This document shows, piece after piece, positions 50,988 through 60,480 of a DNA stretch of 64,000 bases (its first letter is position 1; every line of letters starts with the position of its first letter). The stretch is from Nonomuraea montanisoli (GTDB taxonomy: Bacteria > Actinomycetota > Actinomycetes > Streptosporangiales > Streptosporangiaceae): contig NZ_JABWGN010000018.1 of NCBI RefSeq assembly GCF_013363975.1, positions 164,266 to 228,265 of the forward strand. The letters run 5' to 3'. A program made the position numbers and the translations under genes. A model generated the notes under the pieces. That model was given only the letters and a program-made list of their open reading frames with translations, did no database searches and was not told the DNA's origin.

Positions 50988-52049
50988 ATGACCGCACCGT
51001 CAGTGGCCGAACGTAGTGCACCCGACACCGATGCCCCCCCGATCCTCTCCGTGCGCGAACTGTGGAAGGTGTTCGGCCCGAAAGCGGAAAGCGTCGTGGG
51101 CAGCTCGCTCACCCGCAAGGAGCTCAAGGAGCAGTCGGGCTGCGTCGCCGCCGTCCGTGACGTCTCCTTCGAGGTCCGGCGGGGCGAGGTGTTCGTCGTC
51201 ATGGGCCTGTCGGGCTCCGGCAAGTCCACCCTGGTCCGCTGCCTGACCAGGCTGATCGAGCCCACGGCCGGCGAGATCCTGCTGGACGGCGAGGACGTGC
51301 GCAAGGCCGACGAGCGCCGGCTGCGCGAGCTGCGCAGGCACCGCATGGCCATGGTCTTCCAGCACTTCGGCCTGCTGCCGCACCGGTGCGTGCTGGACAA
51401 CGTCGCCTTCGGGCTGGAGATCCGCGGGGTGGCCAAGCAGGACCGCTACGAGCGGGCCCGCGAGGTCATCGGGCTGGTCGGCCTCAACGGCTTCGAGAAC
51501 TCCTATCCCGACCAGCTCTCCGGCGGCATGCAGCAGCGCGTCGGCCTGGCCCGGGCCCTCGCGGCCGACCCCGAGGTGCTGCTGTTCGACGAGCCGTTCT
51601 CCGCGCTGGACCCGCTGATCCGGCGCGAGATGCAGAACGAGGTCTGCCGGCTGCACCAGGAGGTCGGCAAGACGATGATCTTCATCACCCACGACCTCAG
51701 CGAGGCGCTCAGGCTGGGCGACCGGATCCTCATCATGCGCGACGGCGAGGTCATCCAGATCGGCACGCCCGACCAGGTCGTGGGCGCGCCGGCCGACGAC
51801 TACGTGCGCGACTTCGTCAGCGACGTCCCCCGCTCCCACGTGCTCACGCTGCGCTGGGTCATGCGCCCGCCGCAGCCCGGCGAGCCGCTCGACGGTCCCG
51901 AGCTCGGCCCGGACGTGGTCATCCGCGACGCCGTCCACGCCGTGCTCTCCGCCGAGCGGCCGGTGCGCGTGACCGACGGCGGAAACCTGCTGGGAGTGGT
52001 CACGAGCGCGGAGATCCTCGAGGTGATCGCCGGGAAGGCGGAGGGATGA
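50988..52049 (+). CDS. proV: Glycine betaine/choline ABC transporter ATP-binding protein
   Basis: 353 aa from the ATG at 50988 behind GAGAGGTGG. Walker A GLSGSGKST (about 75), Q-loop VFQHFGLLPH, signature LSGGMQQRVGLARAL, Walker B VLLFDEPFSALD and the switch His in ITHDLSEA are all present. The ~75-residue tail after the ATPase domain contains one CBS-like half (PVRVTDGGNLLGVVTSAEILEVI), shorter than the two full CBS modules of E. coli ProV. It energises import of betaine or choline. ATGA overlap with the permease gene shows tight coupling. Confidence 0.93.
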   Translation: MTAPSVAERSAPDTDAPPILSVRELWKVFGPKAESVVGSSLTRKELKEQSGCVAAVRDVSFEVRRGEVFVVMGLSGSGKSTLVRCLTRLIEPTAGEILLDGEDVRKADERRLRELRRHRMAMVFQHFGLLPHRCVLDNVAFGLEIRGVAKQDRYERAREVIGLVGLNGFENSYPDQLSGGMQQRVGLARALAADPEVLLFDEPFSALDPLIRREMQNEVCRLHQEVGKTMIFITHDLSEALRLGDRILIMRDGEVIQIGTPDQVVGAPADDYVRDFVSDVPRSHVLTLRWVMRPPQPGEPLDGPELGPDVVIRDAVHAVLSAERPVRVTDGGNLLGVVTSAEILEVIAGKAEG

Positions 52050-54043
52050 CAGCCGTCTCCGCGACCACGGCGGTGGCCGCCAGGCTGCCGGCCCGCAGGT
52101 ACCTGATCGCCCTGGCGATCGCGGTGTGGGCGGCGGGCTGGGCGCTGCTGCGCGGGCACGACACGCTCGCGCTGGGCGGAGCCGAGCTCACCCCGCTGCA
52201 CGGCGCGCTGAGCGACGCGATGGACGCGATCGACGACAGCCGCAACACCAACCCGTTCTTCCTCTACTTCATCAACTACATCCGGCTCTTCCTGGACGAG
52301 GCCGTGACGGCCGTCCAGGCCCTGATCAGCCAGCCCGCCCTGGGCCGGCCGGTCCCCGTGCTGGGCTGGCTCGGCGTGACCGGGCTGGCCACCGCGGTCG
52401 CCCTGCTGTACGGCAACAGGAGGGTCGCGCTGCTGACGGCCGCCGGGTTCCTGTCCTTCGGCGCGCTGGGCCTGTGGCAGGAGAGCATGGACACGCTGGC
52501 GCTCACGCTGACCGCGGTGGCGCTGTCGCTGGCCGTGGGCATCCCGCTCGGGATCTGCGCCGGGCTGAGCGACCGGTTCCACCGCCTGGTGACGCCGGTG
52601 CTGGACTTCATGCAGACCATGCCGACGTTCGTCTACCTCGCGCCGCTCACCCTGTTCTTCCTCATCGGGCCCGCCAGCGCGACGGTGGCGACGATGATCT
52701 ACGCGATCCCGCCGGCCATCCGCATCACCGCGCACGGCATCCGGCAGGTCTCCTCCGACACGCTGGAGGCCGGCACCTCGCTCGGCGCCACGCCGGCGCA
52801 GGCGCTGCGGCACGTGCGGCTGCCCATGGCCAAGCAGACGATCATCGTCGGCGTCAACCAGACCATCATGGCCGCCCTGTCCATGGCCACCATCGCGGCG
52901 CTCATCGACGCGCCCGGCCTGGGGCAGACGGTGCTGAAGGCGCTGCAGACCCTCGACGTCGGCACCGCCTTCAACGCCGGGCTGGCCATCGTGATCATGG
53001 CCGTGGTGCTGGACCGGGTGACCTCGGCGGCCAGCCGCCGGGTGGAGGCGGAGCGCCGGGCCGGGCGGATGCGCACGACGCGGGGCCGCCGCCTGGAGGT
53101 GGCGGGCGTCCTGGGCGTCGCCGGAGTGCTCGCGTACCTGTCGTACACCTACGTCTGGGCGGCGGAGTTCCCCATCGCGGCGAACGCCGGCCCGTACGTG
53201 CGCCGCGCGGCCGACGCCGCGAGCCAGTGGGTGCAGGACAGCCTGGTCACCTACACCGACGCCCTCAAGAACCTGCTGACCAACCAGTTCCTCAACCGGC
53301 TGGAGGCGCTGCTGACCGGCTCGCCCTGGTGGCTGGTCACGATCGTGGCCGTGGCCCTCGCCCTGCTCGTGGGCAGCGTGCGGGCGGCGCTGGTGACCGC
53401 GGCCGGGCTGCTGCTGCTGGTGCTGCTCGGGCTGTGGCAGGACAGCATGGTCACGCTGGCCTCGACCATCGTCGCGACGGTCCTCGTCATGCTGCTCGGC
53501 GTGGTCGCCGGCGTGTGGATAGGCCGCAGCGACCGGGCGGACACCGTGCTGCGGCCCGTGCTGGACGCCGGCCAGACCATGCCGGCCTTCGTCTACCTGG
53601 TGCCCATCCTCGGCCTGTTCGGCGCGACACGGTTCACCGCGATCATCGCGGCCGTGGTGTTCGCGGCGCCCGTGGCGATCAAGCTGGTGGCCGAGGGCAT
53701 CAGGGGCGTCTCGCCCACCACCGTCGAGGCCGCGACCTCGGCGGGGGCGAGCACCTGGCAGCTCATCTCCAAGGTCCAGCTCCCGATGGCGCGCAGCGCC
53801 GTGACGCTGGCGGCCAGCCAGGGACTCATCTACGTGCTGTCCATGGTGGTCGTGGGCGGTCTGGTCGGCGCGGGGGCGCTCGGCTACGACGTCGTGGCCG
53901 GCTTCTCGCAGCACCAGCTACGAGGCAAGGGGCTGGCCGCCGGGCTCGCGATCGTCGTGCTCGGCATCGTGCTCGACCGGGTCATGCGGGCCGCCACCCA
54001 GCGGGCGGACGTGGCGGCGCACGGCGGGCCGCACCACAAGTGA
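52046..54043 (+). CDS. proW: Tandem-fused ABC permease (two ProW domains in one chain)
   Basis: 665 aa, about twice the length of a single ProW core. Two permease modules each carry the EAA coupling loop: EAGTSLGATPAQALRHVRLPMAKQTI near residue 255 and, near 570, EAATSAGAS followed by LPMARSAV. Matching segments LGLWQESMDTLALTLTAV and LGLWQDSMVTLASTIVAT show the internal duplication. A linker of about 60 residues with one or two helices connects them. One polypeptide therefore supplies both membrane halves for the ProV dimer. ATG overlaps the proV stop; proX follows after 44 bp. Confidence 0.92.
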   Translation: MTAVSATTAVAARLPARRYLIALAIAVWAAGWALLRGHDTLALGGAELTPLHGALSDAMDAIDDSRNTNPFFLYFINYIRLFLDEAVTAVQALISQPALGRPVPVLGWLGVTGLATAVALLYGNRRVALLTAAGFLSFGALGLWQESMDTLALTLTAVALSLAVGIPLGICAGLSDRFHRLVTPVLDFMQTMPTFVYLAPLTLFFLIGPASATVATMIYAIPPAIRITAHGIRQVSSDTLEAGTSLGATPAQALRHVRLPMAKQTIIVGVNQTIMAALSMATIAALIDAPGLGQTVLKALQTLDVGTAFNAGLAIVIMAVVLDRVTSAASRRVEAERRAGRMRTTRGRRLEVAGVLGVAGVLAYLSYTYVWAAEFPIAANAGPYVRRAADAASQWVQDSLVTYTDALKNLLTNQFLNRLEALLTGSPWWLVTIVAVALALLVGSVRAALVTAAGLLLLVLLGLWQDSMVTLASTIVATVLVMLLGVVAGVWIGRSDRADTVLRPVLDAGQTMPAFVYLVPILGLFGATRFTAIIAAVVFAAPVAIKLVAEGIRGVSPTTVEAATSAGASTWQLISKVQLPMARSAVTLAASQGLIYVLSMVVVGGLVGAGALGYDVVAGFSQHQLRGKGLAAGLAIVVLGIVLDRVMRAATQRADVAAHGGPHHK

Positions 54044-54087
54044 ACGACACCGGCCGGTTCTCGGCCCGAGAAACCCAGGAGGACCAG

Positions 54088-55065
54088 GTGGCAGTTACCA
54101 GGAGCGGAAAGGTCAGGGCCGCCGCGCTCGTGACGGGTGCCGGACTTCTGCTCACCGCGTGCGGTGGAGCGAAGGTCGGAGAGACCGGCACCGCCTCGAC
54201 CGGCGGCTCGAAAGGCTGCGGCACCTTCAACCTCGCGGTCAACCCGTGGGTCGGCTACGAGGCCAACGCGGCGGTGATCGCCCAGGTGGCCGAGAAACAG
54301 CTCGGCTGCAAGGTGGTGAAGAAGGACCTGAAGGAGGAGGTGGCCTGGCAGGGATTCGCGACCGGCGAGGTGGACGCGGTCGTGGAGAACTGGGCCCACG
54401 ACGACCTGAAGAAGAAGTACATCGACGAGCAGAAGGTCGCCGTGTCGGCGGGGCCGACCGGCAACAAGGGCGTCATCGGCTGGTACGTGGCGCCGTGGAT
54501 GGCCAAGAAGTACCCGGACATCACCGACGGGAAGAACCTCAACAAGTACGCCTCGCTGTTCAAGACCTCCGAATCCGACGGCAAGGGGCAGCTGCTCGAC
54601 GGCGACCCGTCGTTCGTCACCAATGACGCGGCCCTGGTGAAGAACCTCAAGCTCGACTACAAGGTCGTGTACGCGGGCAGTGAGACCGCGCTCATCACCG
54701 CCTTCCGCCAGTCGGAGAAACAGCAGAAACCGGTCATCGGCTACTTCTACGAGCCGCAGTGGTTCCTGTCGGAGGTGAAGCTGGTCAAGGTCAACCTGCC
54801 CGCCTACACCGAGGGCTGCGACGCCGATCCGGCCAAGGTGGCGTGCGACTACCCGCCGTACGAGCTGGACAAGATCGTGAGCAAGAAGTTCGCGGACTCG
54901 GGCAGCCCCGCCTACACCCTGGTGAAGAACTTCACCTGGACGAACGACGACCAGAACCTCGTGGCGAAGTACATCGCGCAGGACAAGATGTCGGCCGACG
55001 AGGCGGCCGCCAAGTGGGTGGCCGACAACCCCGACAAGGTCAAGGCCTGGCTTCCCACGAGCTGA
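54088..55065 (+). CDS. proX: Glycine betaine/choline-binding lipoprotein
   Basis: 325 aa from a GTG behind CAGGAGGA. The signal peptide ends in the lipobox LLTAC (Cys about 25), so it is anchored outside the membrane. The mature domain is the OpuAC fold: LAVNPWVGYEANAAVIAQV and GEVDAVVENWAHDDLK start the first lobe, and the Trp/Tyr-rich GWYVAPWMAKKYPDI and GYFYEPQWFL supply aromatic residues of the kind that cage quaternary ammonium. It delivers substrate to ProVW. A strong hairpin terminator follows. Confidence 0.92.
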   Translation: MAVTRSGKVRAAALVTGAGLLLTACGGAKVGETGTASTGGSKGCGTFNLAVNPWVGYEANAAVIAQVAEKQLGCKVVKKDLKEEVAWQGFATGEVDAVVENWAHDDLKKKYIDEQKVAVSAGPTGNKGVIGWYVAPWMAKKYPDITDGKNLNKYASLFKTSESDGKGQLLDGDPSFVTNDAALVKNLKLDYKVVYAGSETALITAFRQSEKQQKPVIGYFYEPQWFLSEVKLVKVNLPAYTEGCDADPAKVACDYPPYELDKIVSKKFADSGSPAYTLVKNFTWTNDDQNLVAKYIAQDKMSADEAAAKWVADNPDKVKAWLPTS

Positions 55066-55083
55066 CGCCTGCCCGCGCAACCC

Positions 55084-55124
55084 CGCGCCCGGCCCGATCG
55101 ACGACCGCGATCGGGCCGGGCGCG
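55084..55124 (+). terminator. Intrinsic-type terminator after proX
   Basis: Arms 55084-55100 (CGCGCCCGGCCCGATCG) and 55108-55124 are perfect 17-bp complements with a 7-nt loop. It ends the betB-proVWX operon; a short TTGGCGTTT run follows. Confidence 0.88.
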
Positions 55125-55187
55125 TTGGCGTTTCCCAGCGGTCGGCAAACCGCCTGGAAAACCGTACGGAATCCGACGAACACCCCC

Positions 55188-55216
55188 TTGACACCCGGAA
55201 TGCGGCGGGTGACTCT
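55188..55216 (+). promoter_or_regulatory. Promoter of the dmg-glyA-sox operon
   Basis: TTGACA at 55188-55193 and GACTCT at 55211-55216 are 17 bp apart, nearly identical in layout to the promoter at 39086. A TTGCG half-site follows at 55219-55223. Confidence 0.6.
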
Positions 55217-55237
55217 TGTTGCGGAAAGTGCGCTTGG

Positions 55238-55252
55238 TTGCATATATCGCAA
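55238..55252. promoter_or_regulatory. IclR-type operator TTGCATATATCGCAA
   Basis: Nine of ten arm positions match TTGCG-N5-CGCAA. It lies between the promoter and the CGGAGGTGG ribosome-binding site of the DMG oxidase gene. Confidence 0.7.
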
Positions 55253-55266
55253 CAACGGAGGTGGCT

Positions 55267-57669
55267 ATGACGGTCCCGAGCGTCGTCATCATCGGCGCGG
55301 GCGTGGTCGGCGCGGCTCTGGCCGACGAGCTGTCCGCCCGCGGCTGGACCGACGTCACCGTCGTGGACCAGGGGGACGTGCCCGCCACCGGCGGCTCCTC
55401 GTCACACGCCCCTGGGCTGGTGTTCCAGATCAACGGGTCGAAGACCATGACCGAGATGGCCCGTTACACGGTGGAGAAGTTCGTCGAGCTGGACAGCTTC
55501 CACCAGGTGGGCGGGCTTGAGGTCGCCACCACCCCCAAGCGGCTCGCCGAGCTGCACCGCCGCCACGGCTGGGCGACGGCCTGGGGGATCGAGACCCACC
55601 TGCTCACGGCCGAGGAGAGCGCGGCCAGGCACTCCCTGCTCGACGCCGACAAGGTGCTCGGCGGGCTGTACATCCCCACCGACGGCCTGGCCAAGGCGGT
55701 CAAGGCGGTCGACGCCCAGCTCACCCGGGCCCGCGAGCGCGGCGTGCGGGTGCTCGCCCGCCACGAGGTGCTGGACGTCAGGACCGAGGGCGGCCGGGTC
55801 GCCGCGGTGGTGACCGACCAGGGCGAGATCCCCGCCGACATCGTGGTGTGCTGCGCCGGGATCTGGGGCCCCCGGGTCGCCCGCATGGTCGGCATGAACC
55901 TGCCCCTCACCCCGGTCGCCCACCAGCTCGCCTGGACCGGGCAGGTGCCCGGCCTGGCCGGCCAGAAGGTCGAGTGCTCCCGGCCGATCCTCCGCCACCA
56001 GGACGCCGACCTGTACTTCCGCGAGCGCTTCGACACGCTCGGCATCGGCTACTACGGCCACCGGCCCATGCCGGTCAGCGCCGACGACATCCTGTCCGTG
56101 GACGAGGCCGAGGTGATGCCGTCGGTGCTCACCTTCACGCCCGACGACTTCGCCGAGGCGTGGAGCGAGACCCAGGAGCTCCTCCCGTCCACCCGCTCGG
56201 CCAAGGTGGAGGAGGGCATCAACGGCCTGTTCTCCTTCACCACCGACCACCTGCCGCTCATGGGCGAGTCGCCCGAGGTCAAGGGCTTCTGGGTGGCGGA
56301 GGCCGTCTGGGTCACCCACTCCGCCGGGGTCGGCCGCGCGATGGCCGAGTGGCTGGTCGACGGCCACTGCTCGACGTTCGACCTGCACGAGTGCGACGTC
56401 AACCGGTTCGAGCCGCACCAGGTCGCGCCCGACTACGTGCTGGCCCGCGGCTGCCAGAACTACGTCGAGGTCTACGACATCATCCACCCGCTCCAGCCGA
56501 TGCGGGAGCCCCGTCCGCTGCGCACCAGCCCGTTCCACCCGCGGCAGCAGGAGCTCTGCGCGGCCTTCCTGGAGGCGTCGGGCTGGGAGCGCCCGCAGTG
56601 GTACGCCGCCAACGCGCCGCTGCTGTCCGGACGCGAGATCCCCACGCCGGGGGACTGGGCGGCCCGGTACTGGTCGCCGATCGTCGGCGCGGAGGCGCAG
56701 GCCACCCGCGAGGGCGTCGCCATGTACGACATGACCGCGCTCAAGCGGCTGGAGGTCTCCGGACCGGGAGCCGTCGCCTTCCTCCAGCGCCTCACCACCG
56801 GCGACGTGGACAAGTCCATCGGCTCCGTGACGTACTGCCTGCTCCTCGACACCGACGGCGGCATCCGCAGCGACGTCACCGTGGCCCGGCTGGGCGCCCA
56901 GGAGTTCCAGGTCGGCGCCAACGGCAACCTGGACCTCGACTGGATGGAACGCCACCGGCCCGCCGACGTGTTCGTCCGCGACATCACGCCCGGCACCTGC
57001 TGCATCGGCGTCTGGGGCCCCAAGGCGCGTGACCTCGTCCAGCCGCTGACCGCCACCGACCTGACCGCGCTGCGCTACTTCCGCGGCGTCCGCACCTACA
57101 TCGGCAACGTGCCGGTCACCATGCTGCGCCTGTCGTACGTGGGCGAGCTGGGCTGGGAGATCTACACCACCTCCGACATGGGGCTCAAGCTGTGGGACAC
57201 CCTGTGGGAGGCCGGCCGGGAGCACGGCGTCATCGCCGCCGGCCGCGGCGCCTTCACCAGCCTGCGGCTGGAGAAGGGCTACCGCTCCTTCGGCACCGAC
57301 ATGACCTACGAGCACGACCCGTACGAGGCCGGGCTCGGGTTCGCCGTCAAGCTCGACAAGGGCGACTTCATCGGGCGCGAGGCGCTGCTCGCCCGCAAGG
57401 AGTCGGTCACCCGCAAGCTCACCTGCCTGCTCACCGACGAGGTGGTCATGGGCAAGGAGCCCGTGTACGACGGTGAGCGGCCCGTCGGCCACGTCACCAG
57501 CGCCGCCTACGGCTACACGATCGGCAAGGGCATCGCCTACGCGTGGCTGCCCGCCTCGCTCGCCGACCCGGGCCAAGCCGTCCAGATCGGCTACTTCGAC
57601 CGCAGGGTGGACGCGGTCGTGGCCGAGGAGCCCCTGTTCGACCCGGCGATGACCCGGCTGCGCGGTTAG
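55267..57669 (+). CDS. Dimethylglycine oxidase/dehydrogenase (DAO + GCV_T)
   Basis: 800 aa. The N-terminal DAO domain opens VVIIGAGVVGAALADELSARG and has the FAD-linking His region GGSSSHAPGLVFQ; an FAO_M linker follows around 370-430. The C-terminal half is a folate-binding GCV_T domain (MYDMTALKRLEVSGPGAV, then the GVRTYIGNVPVTMLRLSYVGELGWEIY stretch). This is the layout of Arthrobacter DMGO, which converts dimethylglycine to sarcosine and loads the methyl carbon onto tetrahydrofolate. The ATG at 55267 is behind a good ribosome-binding site. It leads the operon through sdaA. Confidence 0.9.
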   Translation: MTVPSVVIIGAGVVGAALADELSARGWTDVTVVDQGDVPATGGSSSHAPGLVFQINGSKTMTEMARYTVEKFVELDSFHQVGGLEVATTPKRLAELHRRHGWATAWGIETHLLTAEESAARHSLLDADKVLGGLYIPTDGLAKAVKAVDAQLTRARERGVRVLARHEVLDVRTEGGRVAAVVTDQGEIPADIVVCCAGIWGPRVARMVGMNLPLTPVAHQLAWTGQVPGLAGQKVECSRPILRHQDADLYFRERFDTLGIGYYGHRPMPVSADDILSVDEAEVMPSVLTFTPDDFAEAWSETQELLPSTRSAKVEEGINGLFSFTTDHLPLMGESPEVKGFWVAEAVWVTHSAGVGRAMAEWLVDGHCSTFDLHECDVNRFEPHQVAPDYVLARGCQNYVEVYDIIHPLQPMREPRPLRTSPFHPRQQELCAAFLEASGWERPQWYAANAPLLSGREIPTPGDWAARYWSPIVGAEAQATREGVAMYDMTALKRLEVSGPGAVAFLQRLTTGDVDKSIGSVTYCLLLDTDGGIRSDVTVARLGAQEFQVGANGNLDLDWMERHRPADVFVRDITPGTCCIGVWGPKARDLVQPLTATDLTALRYFRGVRTYIGNVPVTMLRLSYVGELGWEIYTTSDMGLKLWDTLWEAGREHGVIAAGRGAFTSLRLEKGYRSFGTDMTYEHDPYEAGLGFAVKLDKGDFIGREALLARKESVTRKLTCLLTDEVVMGKEPVYDGERPVGHVTSAAYGYTIGKGIAYAWLPASLADPGQAVQIGYFDRRVDAVVAEEPLFDPAMTRLRG

Positions 57670-57682
57670 GAAAGGACCTCAC

Positions 57683-58963
57683 ATGATCGACACCCCGCTG
57701 GACGTGGTGGACCCGGAGATCCACGCCGCCATCGGCGCGGAGCTGGCCCGGCAGCGATCGACGCTGGAGATGATCGCGTCGGAGAACTTCGCGCCCCAGG
57801 CGGTCATGACCGCCCAGGGCTCGGTGCTGACCAACAAGTACGCCGAGGGCTACCCGGGCCGGCGTTACTACGGCGGCTGCGAGCACGTGGACGTGGTCGA
57901 GCGGCTGGCCGTCGACCGGGTGAAGGCGCTGTTCGGGGCGGAGGCGGCCAACGTGCAGCCGCACTCGGGCGCCCAGGCCAACGCCGCCGCGATGTCGGCG
58001 CTGCTGGAGCCGGGCGACACCATCCTCGGCCTCGACCTGGCCCACGGCGGGCATCTCACCCACGGCATGCGGATCAACTTCTCCGGCCGGCTCTACAACG
58101 TGGTCGCCTACCACGTGCGCGAGAGCGACCACCTGGTCGACATGGACGAGGTCGAGCGGCTGGCCCGCGAGCACCGGCCCAGGCTGATCATCGCCGGCTG
58201 GTCGGCGTACCCGCGCCACCTCGACTTCGCCGCCTTCCGCCGGATCGCCGACGAGGTGGGCGCGTACCTGATGGTGGACATGGCGCACTTCGCCGGCCTG
58301 GTGGCGGCGGGCCTGCACCCGTCGCCCGTGCCGCACGCCCACGTGGTCACCACGACCACGCACAAGACCCTCGGCGGCCCCCGCGGCGGCGTGATCCTGT
58401 CCACGGAGGACCTCGCCAAGAAGATCAACTCGTCGGTGTTCCCGGGCCAGCAGGGCGGGCCGCTGGAGCACGTCATCGCCGCCAAGGCGGTCGCGTTCAA
58501 GATCGCCGCGGAGGAGGAGTTCCGCGAGCGGCAGCGGCGGACCCTGGAGGGCGCGCGCATCCTCGCCGACCGCCTGCTCGCCCCCGACGCGGTCGCCGCC
58601 GGCGTCAAGGTGCTCACCGGAGGCACGGACGTCCACCTCGTCCTGGTGGACCTGCGCGACTCGGAGCTGGACGGCAAGCAGGCCGAGGACCGGCTGCACG
58701 CGGCGGGCATCACGGTCAACCGCAACGCCGTGCCGTTCGACCCGCGCCCGCCGATGGTCACCTCCGGCCTGCGCATCGGCACGCCCGCCCTGGCCACCCG
58801 CGGATTCGGCGCCGCGGACTTCACCGAGGTCGCCGACGTCATCGTGGGCGCCCTGACCCCGGGCGCCGACCTGGACCACCTGCGCGGCCGGGTCGAGGCG
58901 CTCGCCGGCAAGCACCCGCTCTACGGAGCCATCGAGCACTCCCTCCACGGAGAGGCCCGATGA
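57683..58963 (+). CDS. glyA: Serine hydroxymethyltransferase
   Basis: 426 aa. The PLP Lys is in the TTTTHKTLGGPRGG motif near residue 230; SENFAPQAVM and NKYAEGYPGRRYYGG near the N-terminus are conserved. In this operon it joins glycine from sarcosine with methylene-THF to make serine. It is probably a catabolic paralogue of a housekeeping glyA elsewhere (inference). GAAAGGACC precedes the ATG, 14 bp after the previous stop, and its stop overlaps soxB (ATGA). Confidence 0.95.
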   Translation: MIDTPLDVVDPEIHAAIGAELARQRSTLEMIASENFAPQAVMTAQGSVLTNKYAEGYPGRRYYGGCEHVDVVERLAVDRVKALFGAEAANVQPHSGAQANAAAMSALLEPGDTILGLDLAHGGHLTHGMRINFSGRLYNVVAYHVRESDHLVDMDEVERLAREHRPRLIIAGWSAYPRHLDFAAFRRIADEVGAYLMVDMAHFAGLVAAGLHPSPVPHAHVVTTTTHKTLGGPRGGVILSTEDLAKKINSSVFPGQQGGPLEHVIAAKAVAFKIAAEEEFRERQRRTLEGARILADRLLAPDAVAAGVKVLTGGTDVHLVLVDLRDSELDGKQAEDRLHAAGITVNRNAVPFDPRPPMVTSGLRIGTPALATRGFGAADFTEVADVIVGALTPGADLDHLRGRVEALAGKHPLYGAIEHSLHGEAR

Positions 58964-60192
58964 GCCCCCGCCCGCCCGGCGCCGACCTGCCCGAGCACCC
59001 CGACCGGCTGTGGAACGCCGCCGAGCCGAAGTCCTCCTACGACGTGGTGATCGTCGGCGGCGGCGGCCACGGCCTGGCCACCGCCTACTACCTGGCCAAG
59101 AACCACGGCATCACCAACGTCGCGGTCCTGGAGCGCGGCTGGCTGGCCGGCGGGAACATGGCCCGCAACACCACCATCATCCGCTCCAACTACCTGTGGG
59201 ACGAGAGCGCCGGGATCTACGAGCACGCCCTCAAGCTCTGGGAGGGGCTGGAGGACGAGCTCGACTACCCGCTGCTGTTCAGTCAGCGCGGCGTCCTCAA
59301 CCTGGCGCACAGCCTGCAGGACGTGCGCGACAGCGTCCGGCGGGTGGAGGCGAACCGGCTCAACGGCGTGGACGCCGAATGGCTGGACCCGCGGCAGGTC
59401 AAGGAGGTCTGCCCGATCGTCGAGATCTCCCCGGACGTGCGATACCCGGTGATGGGGGCGACGTTCCAGCCGCGCGCCGGCATCGCCAAGCACGACTACG
59501 TCGCGTGGGGGTTCGCCCGCGCCGCGGCGGCGCTCGGCGTCGAGTTCATCGAGAACTGCGAGGTCACCGGGCTGCGGGTGAGCGACGGCCGGGTCACCGG
59601 CGTCGAGACCACCCGCGGGAGCATCGCGGCGGGCCGGGTGGCGCTGTGCGCCGCCGGGCACACCTCGGTCGTGGCCGCCACCGCCGGCATCGACCTGCCG
59701 CTGCAGAGCCACCCGCTCCAGGCGCTGGTCTCCGAGCTGCTGGAGCCGGTGCACCCGACGGTCGTCATGTCCAACGCCGTCCACGTGTACGTCAGCCAGG
59801 CCCACAAGGGCGAGCTGGTGATGGGCGCGGGCATCGACGCGGCCAACTCCTACCGCCAGCGCGGCGCCTTCCACATCATCGAGCAGCAGATGGCCGCGGC
59901 GCTGGAGCTGTTCCCGATCTTCGCCAGGGCGCACGTGCTGCGCACCTGGGGCGGCGTCGTGGACGTCACGCCGGACGCCTCGCCGATCGTCGGGCTGAGC
60001 CCGGTCGACGGCCTGTATCTCAACTGCGGCTGGGGAACCGGTGGGTTCAAGGCCACGCCCGGCGTGGGCTGGTGCTTCGCCCACACGGTGGCCCACGACG
60101 AGCCGCACCCCCTCGCCGCTCCCTTCTCTCTTGACCGATTCGTCACCGGGGCGCTCGTCGACGAGCACGGCGCCGCCGCGGTCGCGCACTGA
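58960..60192 (+). CDS. soxB: Sarcosine oxidase beta subunit
   Basis: 410 aa. FAD-binding YDVVIVGGGGHGLATAYYLA lies near residue 25. The segment NMARNTTIIRSNYLWDES, just after the first FAD motif, is diagnostic of heterotetrameric SoxB and contains the region around the covalent FMN site. The C-terminal GWGTGGFKATPGVGW closes the FAD site. It holds the sarcosine oxidation centre. It overlaps glyA by 4 bp. Confidence 0.95.
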   Translation: MSPRPPGADLPEHPDRLWNAAEPKSSYDVVIVGGGGHGLATAYYLAKNHGITNVAVLERGWLAGGNMARNTTIIRSNYLWDESAGIYEHALKLWEGLEDELDYPLLFSQRGVLNLAHSLQDVRDSVRRVEANRLNGVDAEWLDPRQVKEVCPIVEISPDVRYPVMGATFQPRAGIAKHDYVAWGFARAAAALGVEFIENCEVTGLRVSDGRVTGVETTRGSIAAGRVALCAAGHTSVVAATAGIDLPLQSHPLQALVSELLEPVHPTVVMSNAVHVYVSQAHKGELVMGAGIDAANSYRQRGAFHIIEQQMAAALELFPIFARAHVLRTWGGVVDVTPDASPIVGLSPVDGLYLNCGWGTGGFKATPGVGWCFAHTVAHDEPHPLAAPFSLDRFVTGALVDEHGAAAVAH

Positions 60193-60201
60193 GGACGTCA
60201 C

Positions 60202-60480
60202 ATGCTGCTGATTCCCTGCCCATGGTGCGGGCCTCGCGAGGAGGCCGAGTTCCACTACGGCGGACAGGCCCACGTCGCCTACCCGGAGGACCCGGCCGCG
60301 CTCTCCGACGAGGAGTGGGCCCGCTACCTGTTCTTCCGCGACAACCCCAAGGGCGTGTTCGCCGAGCGGTGGAGCCACTCCGCGGGCTGCCGCCGCTGGT
60401 TCAACGCCCTGCGTGACACCGCGACCAACCAGATCCACGGCGTCTACCGGGTCGGCGAGCCGCGGCCGGTGGCGTCGTGA
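60202..60480 (+). CDS. soxD: Sarcosine oxidase delta subunit
   Basis: 92 aa. Zinc ligands are Cys-Pro-Trp-Cys at the N-terminus (IPCPWCGPREEAEFHYGG) and His-x3-Cys in HSAGCRRWFNALRDT. The small subunit holds the heterotetramer together. The ATG at 60202 is 9 bp after the soxB stop; its stop overlaps the soxA GTG. Confidence 0.95.
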   Translation: MLLIPCPWCGPREEAEFHYGGQAHVAYPEDPAALSDEEWARYLFFRDNPKGVFAERWSHSAGCRRWFNALRDTATNQIHGVYRVGEPRPVAS

